Below, piece by piece: positions 29,293-38,229 of a stretch of DNA of 64,000 bases. The notes below the pieces were generated by a model. That model was given only the letters and a program-made list of their open reading frames with translations. It searched no databases and was not told where the DNA came from. The position numbers were made by a program, and so were the translations under genes. Source of the DNA: Duganella sp. CF517 (GTDB lineage Bacteria; Pseudomonadota; Gammaproteobacteria; Burkholderiales; Burkholderiaceae_D); NCBI RefSeq assembly GCF_900110275.1, contig NZ_FODC01000003.1, forward strand, positions 310,001-374,000. The letters are read 5' to 3'. Numbering within the stretch: the first letter of the stretch is position 1; the number at the start of each line of letters is the position of its first letter.

Positions 29293-30036
29293 TCAGCCGC
29301 GGCGCGCGATCTGCAGGCGATACTGGAAGGCGTCGCCACGGAAATACAGGTATTCGAAGTCGAGCGGCGTGCCGTCGGCCGCGTGGGTCAGGCGCTCGAT
29401 GCGCAGCAACGCCGTGCCGGCCTCGATGCGCAGCGCGTGGGCCAGCGTGTCGTCGGCCAGCATGGCGTCGATCTGCAGGTCGGCCCGGCCCAAGGCGATG
29501 CCGTAATCGTTTTCCAGGATCAGGAAGATGTCGCGCCCGGCCAGGTCCTCTCGCCGCAAGCGCTCGCCGATGTCGGGCGGCAGATAGGTCACCTCCAGCG
29601 ACACCGGCTCGCGGTTGAGGTGGCGCACGCGTTTGATCTCGGCGACGTCGGCGCCGGCCGCCAGACCCAGCCGCTGCGCCACATGGGCCGGCGCGGCGAT
29701 GATCTTGTGGCTGGTGACCTGGTTGTAGATCTCGTAGCCCATGCGGCCCATGGCCTCGCCGAAGCCTTCGAGCTGGGTCAACTGCTGGAACGCCTTGGGC
29801 TTGGAGACGAAGGTGCCCTTGCCGGGGATCTTGAAGATGACGCCTTCCTTCTGCAGGTCGTTGAGCGCCTGGCGCACGGTGATGCGGCTGACGCCGAAGA
29901 TCGTGCTCAGCTCGCTCTCGGCGGGCAATTTGGCGTGGGCGGGATAGCTGCCGTCGAGGATGCGCTCGCGCAGGTTTTCCTTCACCTGCGTGTAGAGCGG
30001 GACGGGGGACAGTTCTACGGTACGGAAATTGGTCAT
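29293..30036 (-). CDS. GntR/HutC-family transcriptional regulator
   Basis: A 247-residue protein with a winged helix at residues about 12-75 (ELSTIFGVSRITVRQALNDL) and a UTRA effector domain at about 95-240. The ATG at 30036 follows AGGTGAG. It is the first gene of the sulfonate-type operon and probably represses it. An inverted repeat 21 bases upstream is a candidate autoregulatory operator. Known asf clusters use a LysR regulator, so a GntR gene here is a difference. Confidence 0.9.
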   Translation of the reverse strand: MTNFRTVELSPVPLYTQVKENLRERILDGSYPAHAKLPAESELSTIFGVSRITVRQALNDLQKEGVIFKIPGKGTFVSKPKAFQQLTQLEGFGEAMGRMGYEIYNQVTSHKIIAAPAHVAQRLGLAAGADVAEIKRVRHLNREPVSLEVTYLPPDIGERLRREDLAGRDIFLILENDYGIALGRADLQIDAMLADDTLAHALRIEAGTALLRIERLTHAADGTPLDFEYLYFRGDAFQYRLQIARRG

Positions 30037-30056
30037 CGGCTCACCTGGGCTGCATA

Positions 30057-30072
30057 ACCTGTCATAACAGGT
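30057..30072. promoter_or_regulatory. Inverted repeat, candidate GntR operator
   Basis: ACCTGT and ACAGGT are perfect 6-base arms around CATA. They lie 21-36 bases upstream of the GntR start, a usual place for HutC-type autoregulation. No second copy was seen before the flavoprotein gene, which fits one promoter for the whole operon. Confidence 0.5.
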
Positions 30073-30317
30073 CATGACTATCGAAAGAACTTGCAGTCTA
30101 TCGAGGCCGTTTCAGCGTGTGAACGAATGATTGTGTGTTTGCTTATGCAAAAAGTTTCGCGTGGAGGCCGGGCGCTCGCCGTCGGGATAATGATCAGCTC
30201 GATTGCCGGATTCTTCGGCTACGTGCCGCCCCTAATAAAAAAACTATCATGCAGAATTGCCAAGTGTATTAAGCTCGCGTTGCGCCGATCAGCGCGCGAG
30301 AAAATACAGGAGGCAGT

Positions 30318-30962
30318 ATGCGTAACTTGTTGATTGCTATGTGCATTTCGTTCGCCAGCTTGTTTGGCGGCGCGGCCCACGCCTATCAGTACAATTATGT
30401 CAGCCAGGTGATTCCGGTCGAACACACCTCGTATCGAAGCGATTTGACGTTCACCCATTACAGCGTCATTACCGTGCAGATCGTCACGCCGACGCTGCTG
30501 ACGGCCGGCTCCTCGTGGTCGTCCGACACGGTCATCTATATGAACCGGTATTCGAACGATTCCCCGACCCATCCGCAGTCGCTGCTCTATCCCAACACGG
30601 ACGCCGACCCGACCCGTCCGCCAGGCTCGGTGTGGAATCCCAATTGGACGGTGAGTATGAATATCGGCGAAGTGGACGCCAACGGCCTGCCCACGGTGTG
30701 GGACATCAGCCTGTTGCGCCAATTGAACACCCCAGAGGGCAGGGAAGACATCAGCCGGATCGCCACCTCCAACAACGGCGACAGCGTGCTGGGCGGCTAC
30801 GAGACCTATTACTTCTTCCAGGGCGCGGTCACCACCCCGGGCACCTGGACCATGGGCGCGACGGCAGTGCCCGAGCCCGAAACCTACATGATGCTGCTGG
30901 CAGGCCTGGGCCTGGTGGGCGGCGTGGCGCGCCGCAGGTCAGCCAAGCGCCGGGCCGGCTAG
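30318..30962 (+). CDS. PEP-CTERM secreted protein
   Basis: A 214-residue exported protein. The signal peptide ends near GGAAHAY. The body is beta-rich and Thr/Ser/Tyr-rich, and the C-terminus is a PEP-CTERM signal: VPEPETYM, a hydrophobic helix LLAGLGLVGGVA, then RRRSAKRR. Exosortase cuts such tails; the family is tied to extracellular polysaccharide or biofilm matrix. The ATG at 30318 follows AGGAGG. The function of the body is unknown. Confidence 0.88.
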   Translation: MRNLLIAMCISFASLFGGAAHAYQYNYVSQVIPVEHTSYRSDLTFTHYSVITVQIVTPTLLTAGSSWSSDTVIYMNRYSNDSPTHPQSLLYPNTDADPTRPPGSVWNPNWTVSMNIGEVDANGLPTVWDISLLRQLNTPEGREDISRIATSNNGDSVLGGYETYYFFQGAVTTPGTWTMGATAVPEPETYMMLLAGLGLVGGVARRRSAKRRAG

Positions 30963-31013
30963 CGCCGGGTGAAAACGCGCGCATCGGTCACTCAGTCAGG
31001 AACAGCGGGTGCC

Positions 31014-31064
31014 GTTTAGCGGACGGCGCGATCCAGCCGGCGTTTAGCACACCCGTCGCTAAAC
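31014..31064. promoter_or_regulatory. Triple GTTTAGC element upstream of GH5 gene
   Basis: GTTTAGCGGACGG at 31014-31026 pairs, with a one-base bulge, with CCGTCGCTAAAC at 31053-31064, and a third GTTTAGC lies at 31042-31048. The element is 97-147 bases before the GH5 start. It could be an operator for a carbohydrate regulator or a weak hairpin terminator for the PEP-CTERM gene, which ends 51 bases upstream. Confidence 0.4.
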
Positions 31065-31160
31065 TGATTGTAAAAGCCAGCTCACCAAAAATTCACACCA
31101 TTTGCTTCCATATAATTAAACCAGGGGACTTCCCCTTCATAACAATACTGGAGAGCATGG

Positions 31161-32300
31161 ATGAAAACATATATCAAACAGCTGTTGATCGCCGGCGCGG
31201 TCGTGTTGTCGGCGGTGGCGCAGGCCCAGGCCCAGACGCCGACTTGTTCCAGCGCGGCGTCCGATCCGGATGGCGATGGCTGGGGTTGGGAGAACAACCA
31301 GTCGTGCAAGGTGGCGCCGAAGTGCGCGAGCGCCGCATCGGACCCGGATGGCGACGGCTGGGGCTGGGAGAACAACCAGTCCTGCATGGTCGTCGCCACA
31401 TTGGCGAAGGGCTTCACGGTATCCGGCAGCGTGCTGAAGGACGCCAACGGCAACACCTTCATCGCCCGTGGCGTCAATAATCCGCACGCGTGGTTCGACA
31501 CCCAGGCCTACAACGTGCTGCCGAATCTGGCGGCGCGCAAGACCAACCTGATCCGCGTCGTTTGGACCATGAACGGCAGCGCGTCGCGCCTCGACCAGAT
31601 CCTGACCGCCATCGAGGCGCAGAAGATGGTGTCCATCGTCGAACTGCATGACGGCACCGGCAGCAACAGCACCACCGTGCTGCAGAGCATGGCCAACTAC
31701 TGGGTGCGCAGCGATGTCGCCGCCGTGCTCAAGAAACACGAGCGCAGCACGATGATCAACATCGCCAACGAGTGGGGCGACAACGATATGACGGCGCTGC
31801 AGTGGCGCAACGCCTACATGCAGCCGATCACGACCCTGCGCAACGCCGGCTTCACCACGACCATCGTCATCGACAGTCCCGCCTGGGGCCAGGACGCCAG
31901 CGCCGGCTTGTTGTACGGCTGGGACTTGCTCAACCACGACCCGCGTCACAATCTGCTGTTCTCGGTGCACGCCTACGTCCGCTTCAACAACCCGAACGAC
32001 ATCTACAACATGATGAACAACTACAAGAGCAACAACTTGCCCTTGTTGATCGGCGAGTTCGGCTACAACTACAACAACGGCAACAACAACCTCGGCTCCA
32101 AGGTCGACGCGCCGTTGCTGATGCAGTATGCGCAGCAGTTCGGCGTCGGCTACGTGGCGTGGTCGACGCAAGGCAATGACGGCGCCAACGCCTGGCTCGA
32201 TCTGATGACCAATTGGTCCGCCACCACCAGCTGGGGCAACACGGTGTGGTACGGCCAGTACGGTATCAGCAACACCGCGCAGAAGGCGTCGATCTACTAG
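31161..32300 (+). CDS. GH5 glycoside hydrolase with two DGDGWGWENNQSC repeats
   Basis: A 379-residue secreted enzyme with a signal peptide (ending AQAQAQ). Two nearly identical 23-residue Cys/Trp repeats (C29-V51 and C55-V77) contain SDPDGDGWGWENNQSC and resemble CBM10-type or Cys-bracketed binding modules. The GH5 barrel follows, with acid/base E204 in NIANEWG and nucleophile E299 in LLIGEFGY. The SIVELHDGTG stretch suggests a beta-mannanase or cellulase-like subfamily, as does WGNTVWYG. Substrate is probably a plant or algal beta-mannan or glucan. It stands alone between the PEP-CTERM gene and a convergent ROK gene. Confidence 0.85.
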   Translation: MKTYIKQLLIAGAVVLSAVAQAQAQTPTCSSAASDPDGDGWGWENNQSCKVAPKCASAASDPDGDGWGWENNQSCMVVATLAKGFTVSGSVLKDANGNTFIARGVNNPHAWFDTQAYNVLPNLAARKTNLIRVVWTMNGSASRLDQILTAIEAQKMVSIVELHDGTGSNSTTVLQSMANYWVRSDVAAVLKKHERSTMINIANEWGDNDMTALQWRNAYMQPITTLRNAGFTTTIVIDSPAWGQDASAGLLYGWDLLNHDPRHNLLFSVHAYVRFNNPNDIYNMMNNYKSNNLPLLIGEFGYNYNNGNNNLGSKVDAPLLMQYAQQFGVGYVAWSTQGNDGANAWLDLMTNWSATTSWGNTVWYGQYGISNTAQKASIY

Positions 32301-32317
32301 CGCGCCACGCTGTACGC

Positions 32318-33583
32318 TTATTTGTCGGACTTGAGGAACAAGTTGCTGTCCGGGGCGAAGTTGGCGTACAGCGGCAGCAACGCGCCGCCGATGGCGCGCG
32401 CGTCCGAGCCGATGGTGCCGCCCAGCACCGACGGCCGCGACACGCCTTCCCAGCTGTAGAAGCCGAGGGCGGCTTCCACCTGCGGCAGCAGCTCGTCGAG
32501 CAGGCTGCGCTCGCACGAGCCGTCGATGATCACGCTGTCGAGGTCGAGCAGGCAGGCGGCGCTGTTGATGGTCAGCGCGATGGCGCGCGCCGCGTGGTCC
32601 AGCCATGCCATCGTGTGCGGACGCCATGGGTCGCGCAGCGCGCGGCCGTCGAAGCAGGCCGCCTCGTCGAGCCCGGCCGCGATGAACGATTGCTCCAGGC
32701 TGAACAACGAGGCGTCGCTGAGCAGCTGCGCCGGCTGCGCGCTGTCGCCGCGCCGGGCCAGGCCCAGCGGGATCGAGCCGATGGCGCCGGCGTTGCCGTG
32801 CAGGCCGCCGCGCAGGTCGCTGTCGATGACGAGGCCGCCGCCGATAAAGGTGTCGACGAACACGTATAGAAAACTCTTGATGCTGCGGCCCCGGCCGGCC
32901 ACCAACTCGGCCACGCAGGCGGCGGCGGTGTCCTTGACGAACTGCACCGGCAGCCCGGTCATCGCCTGCACCCGTTCGCGGATGTCGATCCGGTTCCATT
33001 TTTCCGCCTGCTCCGGGGCGATGCCGAGCAGCTTCTGCCAGCCGCCCAGGGCCAGCGGGGCGGCGATGCCGATGCCGCTGAGGCGCTTGGCGCGCGCCGG
33101 GCCGAGCCGCTCGTGGATCAGCGCCAGCTGTTTTTCAATTTCGATGAACAGCGTGTCCGGATCGGGGAAGGTGTACGACAGCGACGAGCGCTCGCGCGTC
33201 TTGCCGACGAAGTCGATCAGCAGCACGTCCAGATTGCGCCGCCCGATCTTGATGCCGATCGAAAAAGCGCCGTCCGGGTCCAGCGCGATCGGCACCGACG
33301 GTTGCCCGACCTTGCCGCGCAGCGCTTCGCGTTTGAGCACCAGGCCCTCGTCAAGCAGGCGGTTGATGATCAGCGAGATGGTCTGCGTGCTGAGGTTGGT
33401 TTGCCTGGCCAGATCGGCTTTCGGCATCGGGCCGTGCAGACGGATGGTTTGCAGCACGACCCGTTCGTTGAACTGGCTCATGCCGATCTGGTTGGAGCCG
33501 CGCGGGCGCAAGGTCCTGATGTCCGCCTCGGCGGGAAGCCCGCCAGGCTCGGTCTCTATTTGTAATTTTTGATTGTTTGGCAT
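32318..33583 (-). CDS. ROK-family transcriptional repressor
   Basis: A 421-residue NagC/XylR-type ROK regulator. A winged helix at about residues 35-95 (MPKADLARQTNLSTQTISLI) precedes a ROK sugar-kinase-like domain. It lacks the canonical CxCGxxGC zinc motif; the corresponding area reads DEAACFDGRALRDPW. The gene is last in the frc-like operon, eight bases after the mutarotase gene, and probably regulates it in response to the sugar or sugar phosphate. The start has little ribosome-site sequence, and an inverted repeat (TGGCAT/ATGCCA, 33578-33598) overlaps it. Confidence 0.88.
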   Translation of the reverse strand: MPNNQKLQIETEPGGLPAEADIRTLRPRGSNQIGMSQFNERVVLQTIRLHGPMPKADLARQTNLSTQTISLIINRLLDEGLVLKREALRGKVGQPSVPIALDPDGAFSIGIKIGRRNLDVLLIDFVGKTRERSSLSYTFPDPDTLFIEIEKQLALIHERLGPARAKRLSGIGIAAPLALGGWQKLLGIAPEQAEKWNRIDIRERVQAMTGLPVQFVKDTAAACVAELVAGRGRSIKSFLYVFVDTFIGGGLVIDSDLRGGLHGNAGAIGSIPLGLARRGDSAQPAQLLSDASLFSLEQSFIAAGLDEAACFDGRALRDPWRPHTMAWLDHAARAIALTINSAACLLDLDSVIIDGSCERSLLDELLPQVEAALGFYSWEGVSRPSVLGGTIGSDARAIGGALLPLYANFAPDSNLFLKSDK

Positions 33584-33590
33584 TATTTAA

Positions 33591-34035
33591 TTATGCCAGA
33601 GCGGCACCGATAACGCCCTTCTTAAAAATGAAGTTGGCATACGGTTGCGCCTCGCCCGTTTGCACGATGGCGTAGGCGCCGCCGACCCGGTCGTAGAAGG
33701 CGAAACGCTCGACCGCCGCGCATTGTTCGGGCGCCGCCGCCGCCAGTTCGCCGGCCAGCGCGATGACCGAGCGCTGCACGTCGGAGGCGTAGCCCTCCGG
33801 TGTGTGCTCGACCTTCATGTAGGCCACCGGTTGTTGCACCGACTGGTCCAGCGGGAACACCGACAGCACCGCCTTGCAGGCGCGGTGCAGGTCGATGCCG
33901 GGCATGCGGATCACCGGCTTGCCACGGCCCAGCGACGCGGCCGTGAAGTTGGCGTCCACCACCACGATCTCGTCGCCGTGCCCCATCTCGCACAACACCT
34001 TCAGCAGCTCGGGCGTGAGCGCGGCATCGATTCCT

Positions 34036-34043
<8 letters not shown>
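33591..34043 (-). CDS. RbsD/FucU-type sugar mutarotase
   Basis: A 150-residue RbsD/FucU fold protein. Landmarks are LCEMGHGDEIVVVDANF near the N-terminus with the catalytic-region histidine, PGIDLHRACKAVLSVFPLD, and a terminal YANFIFKKGVI. The pattern is closer to FucU (L-fucose mutarotase) than RbsD. Family members interconvert sugar anomers for uptake and metabolism. It overlaps the ATPase gene by eight bases. Confidence 0.88.
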
Positions 34044-34830
<787 letters not shown>

Positions 34831-34832
34831 GA

Positions 34833-35840
34833 TTAACCCTTCTTGTGGGTGAGTTGGTCGGTGGCCACAGCCAGGATCACGAGCACGCCCGTGACCAGTA
34901 CCTGATACACCGAGGGCACGCCCATCAGCGTCAAACCGTTGCGGAACACGCCGACGATCAGCACGCCGATCAAGGTGCCGACGATCGAACCGCGTCCGCC
35001 GAACAGGCTGGTGCCGCCGATGACGACGGCGGTGATGCTGTCGAGGTTGTCCGTGGCGCCGGCCTGCGGATCGCCGACGCCCATGCGGGCCACCGACAAC
35101 ATCGAGGCGATGCCGTAGAACAGGCCCGCGGCCATGTACACGCCCAGCATGACCTTGTCGGTGGCGATGCCGGTCAGCCGCGCCGATTCGGGATTGTTGC
35201 CGACGGCGTAGACGTGGCGGCCGGGCGCGGTGTCGCGCAGGAACAGCCAGGTCAGGATGTACAGCGCGATCATCAGCACCGTGCCGTAGGTGATCGAGGT
35301 CTGGCCGAGCTGGAAGGTATTCCCGAAGAACATCATCGATTCCGGCACGTCGGTGACGGTTTGCGCGCCCGAGTAGATTTGCGTCAGCGCGAAGGCGATG
35401 TTCATCGTGCCGAGCGTGACGATGAAGGCGGGCAGCTTAATCCGCGTCACCAGCGCGCCGTTGAGCGCGCCGATGGCCGTGCACACGGCGATGCCGCAGG
35501 CGATGGCGACGTACGGATCGATGCCCATGTCGACGGCGAACTTGCTCATCACGACCGAGCCGAGCGCCATCACCATGCCGCACGACAGGTCGATGCCGGC
35601 GGTTAGCACGATCAGCGTCTGTCCGAGGGCGATGACGCCGACGATCATCACCTGTTGCAGGATCAGCGAGAAGTTCTGGCCGGTCAAAAAGCGGTCCGAT
35701 TGGGACGCGAAAAACAGCGAGGCGACCACCAGCGCGATGAACGGCCCCAGCGTGGAGACGGGTGGCAGGCGGTCGAGCAGGCGGGCGTTCATGGAGGCGT
35801 CCTTGGTAAGGGGCAGCGAGCCCTGCAGGGGAGTATTCAT
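34833..35840 (-). CDS. frcC: Sugar ABC transporter permease (FrcC-like)
   Basis: A 335-residue inner-membrane permease of the RbsC/XylH/FrcC family with about ten segments. Motifs include LTAGIDLSCGMVMALGSVV and the cytoplasmic-loop GGTSLFGGRGSIVGTLIG. It lies two bases before the ATPase gene and 14 bases after the binding-protein gene. The ATG at 35840 follows GGAAG. Confidence 0.88.
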   Translation of the reverse strand: MNTPLQGSLPLTKDASMNARLLDRLPPVSTLGPFIALVVASLFFASQSDRFLTGQNFSLILQQVMIVGVIALGQTLIVLTAGIDLSCGMVMALGSVVMSKFAVDMGIDPYVAIACGIAVCTAIGALNGALVTRIKLPAFIVTLGTMNIAFALTQIYSGAQTVTDVPESMMFFGNTFQLGQTSITYGTVLMIALYILTWLFLRDTAPGRHVYAVGNNPESARLTGIATDKVMLGVYMAAGLFYGIASMLSVARMGVGDPQAGATDNLDSITAVVIGGTSLFGGRGSIVGTLIGVLIVGVFRNGLTLMGVPSVYQVLVTGVLVILAVATDQLTHKKG

Positions 35841-35854
35841 GGTCGTTCTTCCTT

Positions 35855-36820
35855 TTATTTTTTGCCCCAGCAGGCGTCGAGGCCGGCCTGGGTGTCCTTG
35901 CTGTCCACACCCGCCACCGGCTTGTCGGTGATGAGCGTGACGCCGGTGTCGACATAGCCGCTGGTCTTCTTGCCGGTCTTGGCGTACAGCAGGCCGGCCT
36001 CGACGCCGAGCGCGGCCATCTTCAACGGATATTGCTGCGCCGTGGCGGCGATCCTGCCGCCCTTGACGTCACGCACGCCGGTGCAGCCGCCGTCGACGGA
36101 CACCAGCAGCACGCCCTTGTCCTTGCCGGCCGCCTTGAGCGCCTTGAACGCGCCGGCGGCGGCCGGCTCGTTGATGGCGTACACCAGGTTGATGCCGGGG
36201 TTCTTCTGCAGGCAGTTTTCCATCGCGGTCTGGCCCTTGGCCTGGTCGCCGTAGCTGTCCTGCATGCAGACGATGCTGGCGTCGCCTTTCTTGATGCCGA
36301 AGCCCTCCAGGAAGCCGGCCAGGCGCTGGATGCCCACCGGATGGCCGGGGAACAGGTCGAGCGCGGCGATCTTGACCGGCTTGCCGGCGAACGAGGCCTT
36401 GGCGTAGCGGCCGATCAGCACGCCGGCCTTGTGGTTGTCGGTGCTGAAGAGGGCGTCGGCGGCGTCCATCGGCTCGGTCGGACTGTCCATGGCGATCACC
36501 ATCACGCCCTTGTCGCGCGCCTTTTTGATCGACGGCACGATGGCCTTGGCATCGCTTGGCGTGATGAGGATGGTCTTGGCGCCGGCGGCGATCATGTTCT
36601 CGATGGCGGTGACCTGGCCGGCGTTGTCGCCGTCGGATTTGCCGGCGCCGGTGAGCAGTTTGGCGCCGCCGGCCTGGGCCGCTTGGTGCGCGCCTTCCTT
36701 CATCTTGACGAAGAACGGGTTGATTTCGGTCTTGGTGATCAAGCCGATCACCGGTTGTTCGGCGGCCATGGCCGTGGCGGTGCCGAGCGCGCTCAGCGCC
36801 AGCAAATATTTCAATCTCAT
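35855..36820 (-). CDS. frcB: Sugar-binding periplasmic protein (FrcB-like)
   Basis: A 321-residue periplasmic binding protein with a signal peptide (ending AMAAEQ) and a type I fold. KTEINPFFVKMKEGA, AAGAKTILITPSDAKAIVP and DALFSTDNHKAGVLIG closely follow the FrcB pattern of rhizobial fructose importers. Ligand is probably fructose, with ribose or mannose possible. The start follows AGGAG. It is the first gene of the operon and is divergent from the PfkB kinase gene. Confidence 0.85.
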   Translation of the reverse strand: MRLKYLLALSALGTATAMAAEQPVIGLITKTEINPFFVKMKEGAHQAAQAGGAKLLTGAGKSDGDNAGQVTAIENMIAAGAKTILITPSDAKAIVPSIKKARDKGVMVIAMDSPTEPMDAADALFSTDNHKAGVLIGRYAKASFAGKPVKIAALDLFPGHPVGIQRLAGFLEGFGIKKGDASIVCMQDSYGDQAKGQTAMENCLQKNPGINLVYAINEPAAAGAFKALKAAGKDKGVLLVSVDGGCTGVRDVKGGRIAATAQQYPLKMAALGVEAGLLYAKTGKKTSGYVDTGVTLITDKPVAGVDSKDTQAGLDACWGKK

Positions 36821-36873
36821 TCGATGTCTCCTCTGATTTTCTGGGTGGCCGCGCCTGTCGGCGGGGCGTGTTC

Positions 36874-36956
36874 CGGTAGAAGTGATAACGCTTTACTACC
36901 GAACCGATTAGGAATATATTCGCAACAAATTAATAAATCAAGTTGTTTTATTAATT
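36874..36956. promoter_or_regulatory. Two inverted repeats between frc operon and kinase
   Basis: The divergent 210-base region holds two distinct repeats. CGGTAG (36874-36879)/CTACCG (36896-36901) flanks GTGATAACGC, and AATTAATAAA (36928-36937)/TTTATTAATT (36947-36956) has perfect 10-base arms and a 9-base spacer. The AT-rich second repeat fits the style of ROK (NagC/Mlc) sites; the first resembles LacI-type sites. They could control both directions. Confidence 0.55.
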
Positions 36957-37030
36957 AAGTGGCCGGCCGAACGCGCGCTTTCCGGTGTGCGGCCAGCTTA
37001 ATTTTTCCTAATGCAACTAACGAGGACACG

Positions 37031-38008
37031 ATGATCGCAACCTTAGGCGAGGCCTTGGTGGACATGATCGAACAGCCTGACGGACGCTTCCAGGCCTGCC
37101 TGGGCGGGTCGGTATTCAACTCCGCCATCGGACTGGCGCGGCAGGGCGTACCGACCGCCTATCTCAATCCGCTGTCGACCGACAAATTCGGCGGCAGATT
37201 CGCCGCGCTGCTGCGCGCCAGCGATGTGCTGCCGGCCGCGCCCGCACCCAGCGCCCGGCCCACTTCGCTTGCCATCGTCAGCATCGACGCCAACGGCGCG
37301 CCGACCTACGCCTTCCATCGCGAACGCGTGGCCGACCGCGACGCCAGCGCCGCGTCGCTGATCGCCAGCTTCCCGCCGCAACTGGCGTTGCTGCACACCG
37401 GCGGACTGGCGCTGGTGCCGGAGGACGGCGACAAGCTGCTGCCGGCGCTGCGGGCCGCAGCCGAACGCGGCGCGCTGATTTCGATCGACGCCAACCTGCG
37501 GCCGCTGGTGGCCGACGACCTGCCGCGCTACCTGGACGCGGTCAGGCAAGCGCTGAAGCAGGCGCACATCGTCAAGGTCAGTGACGAGGATCTTGCGCAT
37601 CTTGGGTTGGATGCCGCCAACCTTGAGCAGGTCGCCGATGCGCTGTTCGACGGATCGTCGGTGCGATTGATCGCGGTGACGCGCGGAGGCCAGACGGCAT
37701 CGCTGATGTCGCGCACCCGCCGCATCGACCTGCCGACACCGGCCGACCTGGCGCTGGTCGACACGGTGGGCGCGGGCGACTGCTTCCAGGCCGGCCTGAT
37801 CGCCTACCTGTACCGGGAAGGCGCGTTGAGCAGCGAGGCCGCGCTGCAAGGGCTCGAACAGGAAACGCTGAGAAGCGCGCTCCAGCACGCGATTTGCGCC
37901 GCCAGCGTCAACGTCACGCGCGCCGGTTGCGATCCGGCCACGTGGGACCAAACAGTGCAGTTTGGAATCGACTGGCAACAGGGGACGCCGACCGACGCAA
38001 CCACGTAG
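37031..38008 (+). CDS. PfkB-family sugar kinase, probable fructokinase
   Basis: A 325-residue ribokinase-like kinase. The N-terminal sugar loop LGGSVFNSAIGLARQG and the C-terminal DTVGAGDCFQAGL motif with catalytic D250 and the anion hole are intact. The ATG at 37031 follows GAGGA. It diverges from the frc-like operon, matching frcK in rhizobia, so fructokinase is the best guess. Sugar identity is inferred. Confidence 0.85.
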   Translation: MIATLGEALVDMIEQPDGRFQACLGGSVFNSAIGLARQGVPTAYLNPLSTDKFGGRFAALLRASDVLPAAPAPSARPTSLAIVSIDANGAPTYAFHRERVADRDASAASLIASFPPQLALLHTGGLALVPEDGDKLLPALRAAAERGALISIDANLRPLVADDLPRYLDAVRQALKQAHIVKVSDEDLAHLGLDAANLEQVADALFDGSSVRLIAVTRGGQTASLMSRTRRIDLPTPADLALVDTVGAGDCFQAGLIAYLYREGALSSEAALQGLEQETLRSALQHAICAASVNVTRAGCDPATWDQTVQFGIDWQQGTPTDATT

Positions 38009-38229
38009 CGCCGATTAGGCGGCACGCCGTCATCGGCCATCGAAGTGCCTCCGACAACGCCTGAACGTCGGCAAACGCAGCAAGATAACCAAAAAAAATG
38101 GCCTCAGACGCGCCAGGGGGAGCGCTGCGCCGAATTTATGCACAAAGCCACATCCGGCGCCCACGCGCCGACCAAAACTAAAACAAACAAGCAACGACAG
38201 ACAACAAACGAACACTGGAGACAGTACAA

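Noticed and set aside
30091..30333. 80-codon frame between the GntR and PEP-CTERM genes
   Set aside because: No ribosome site, atypical codons, and it overlaps the start of the PEP-CTERM gene.
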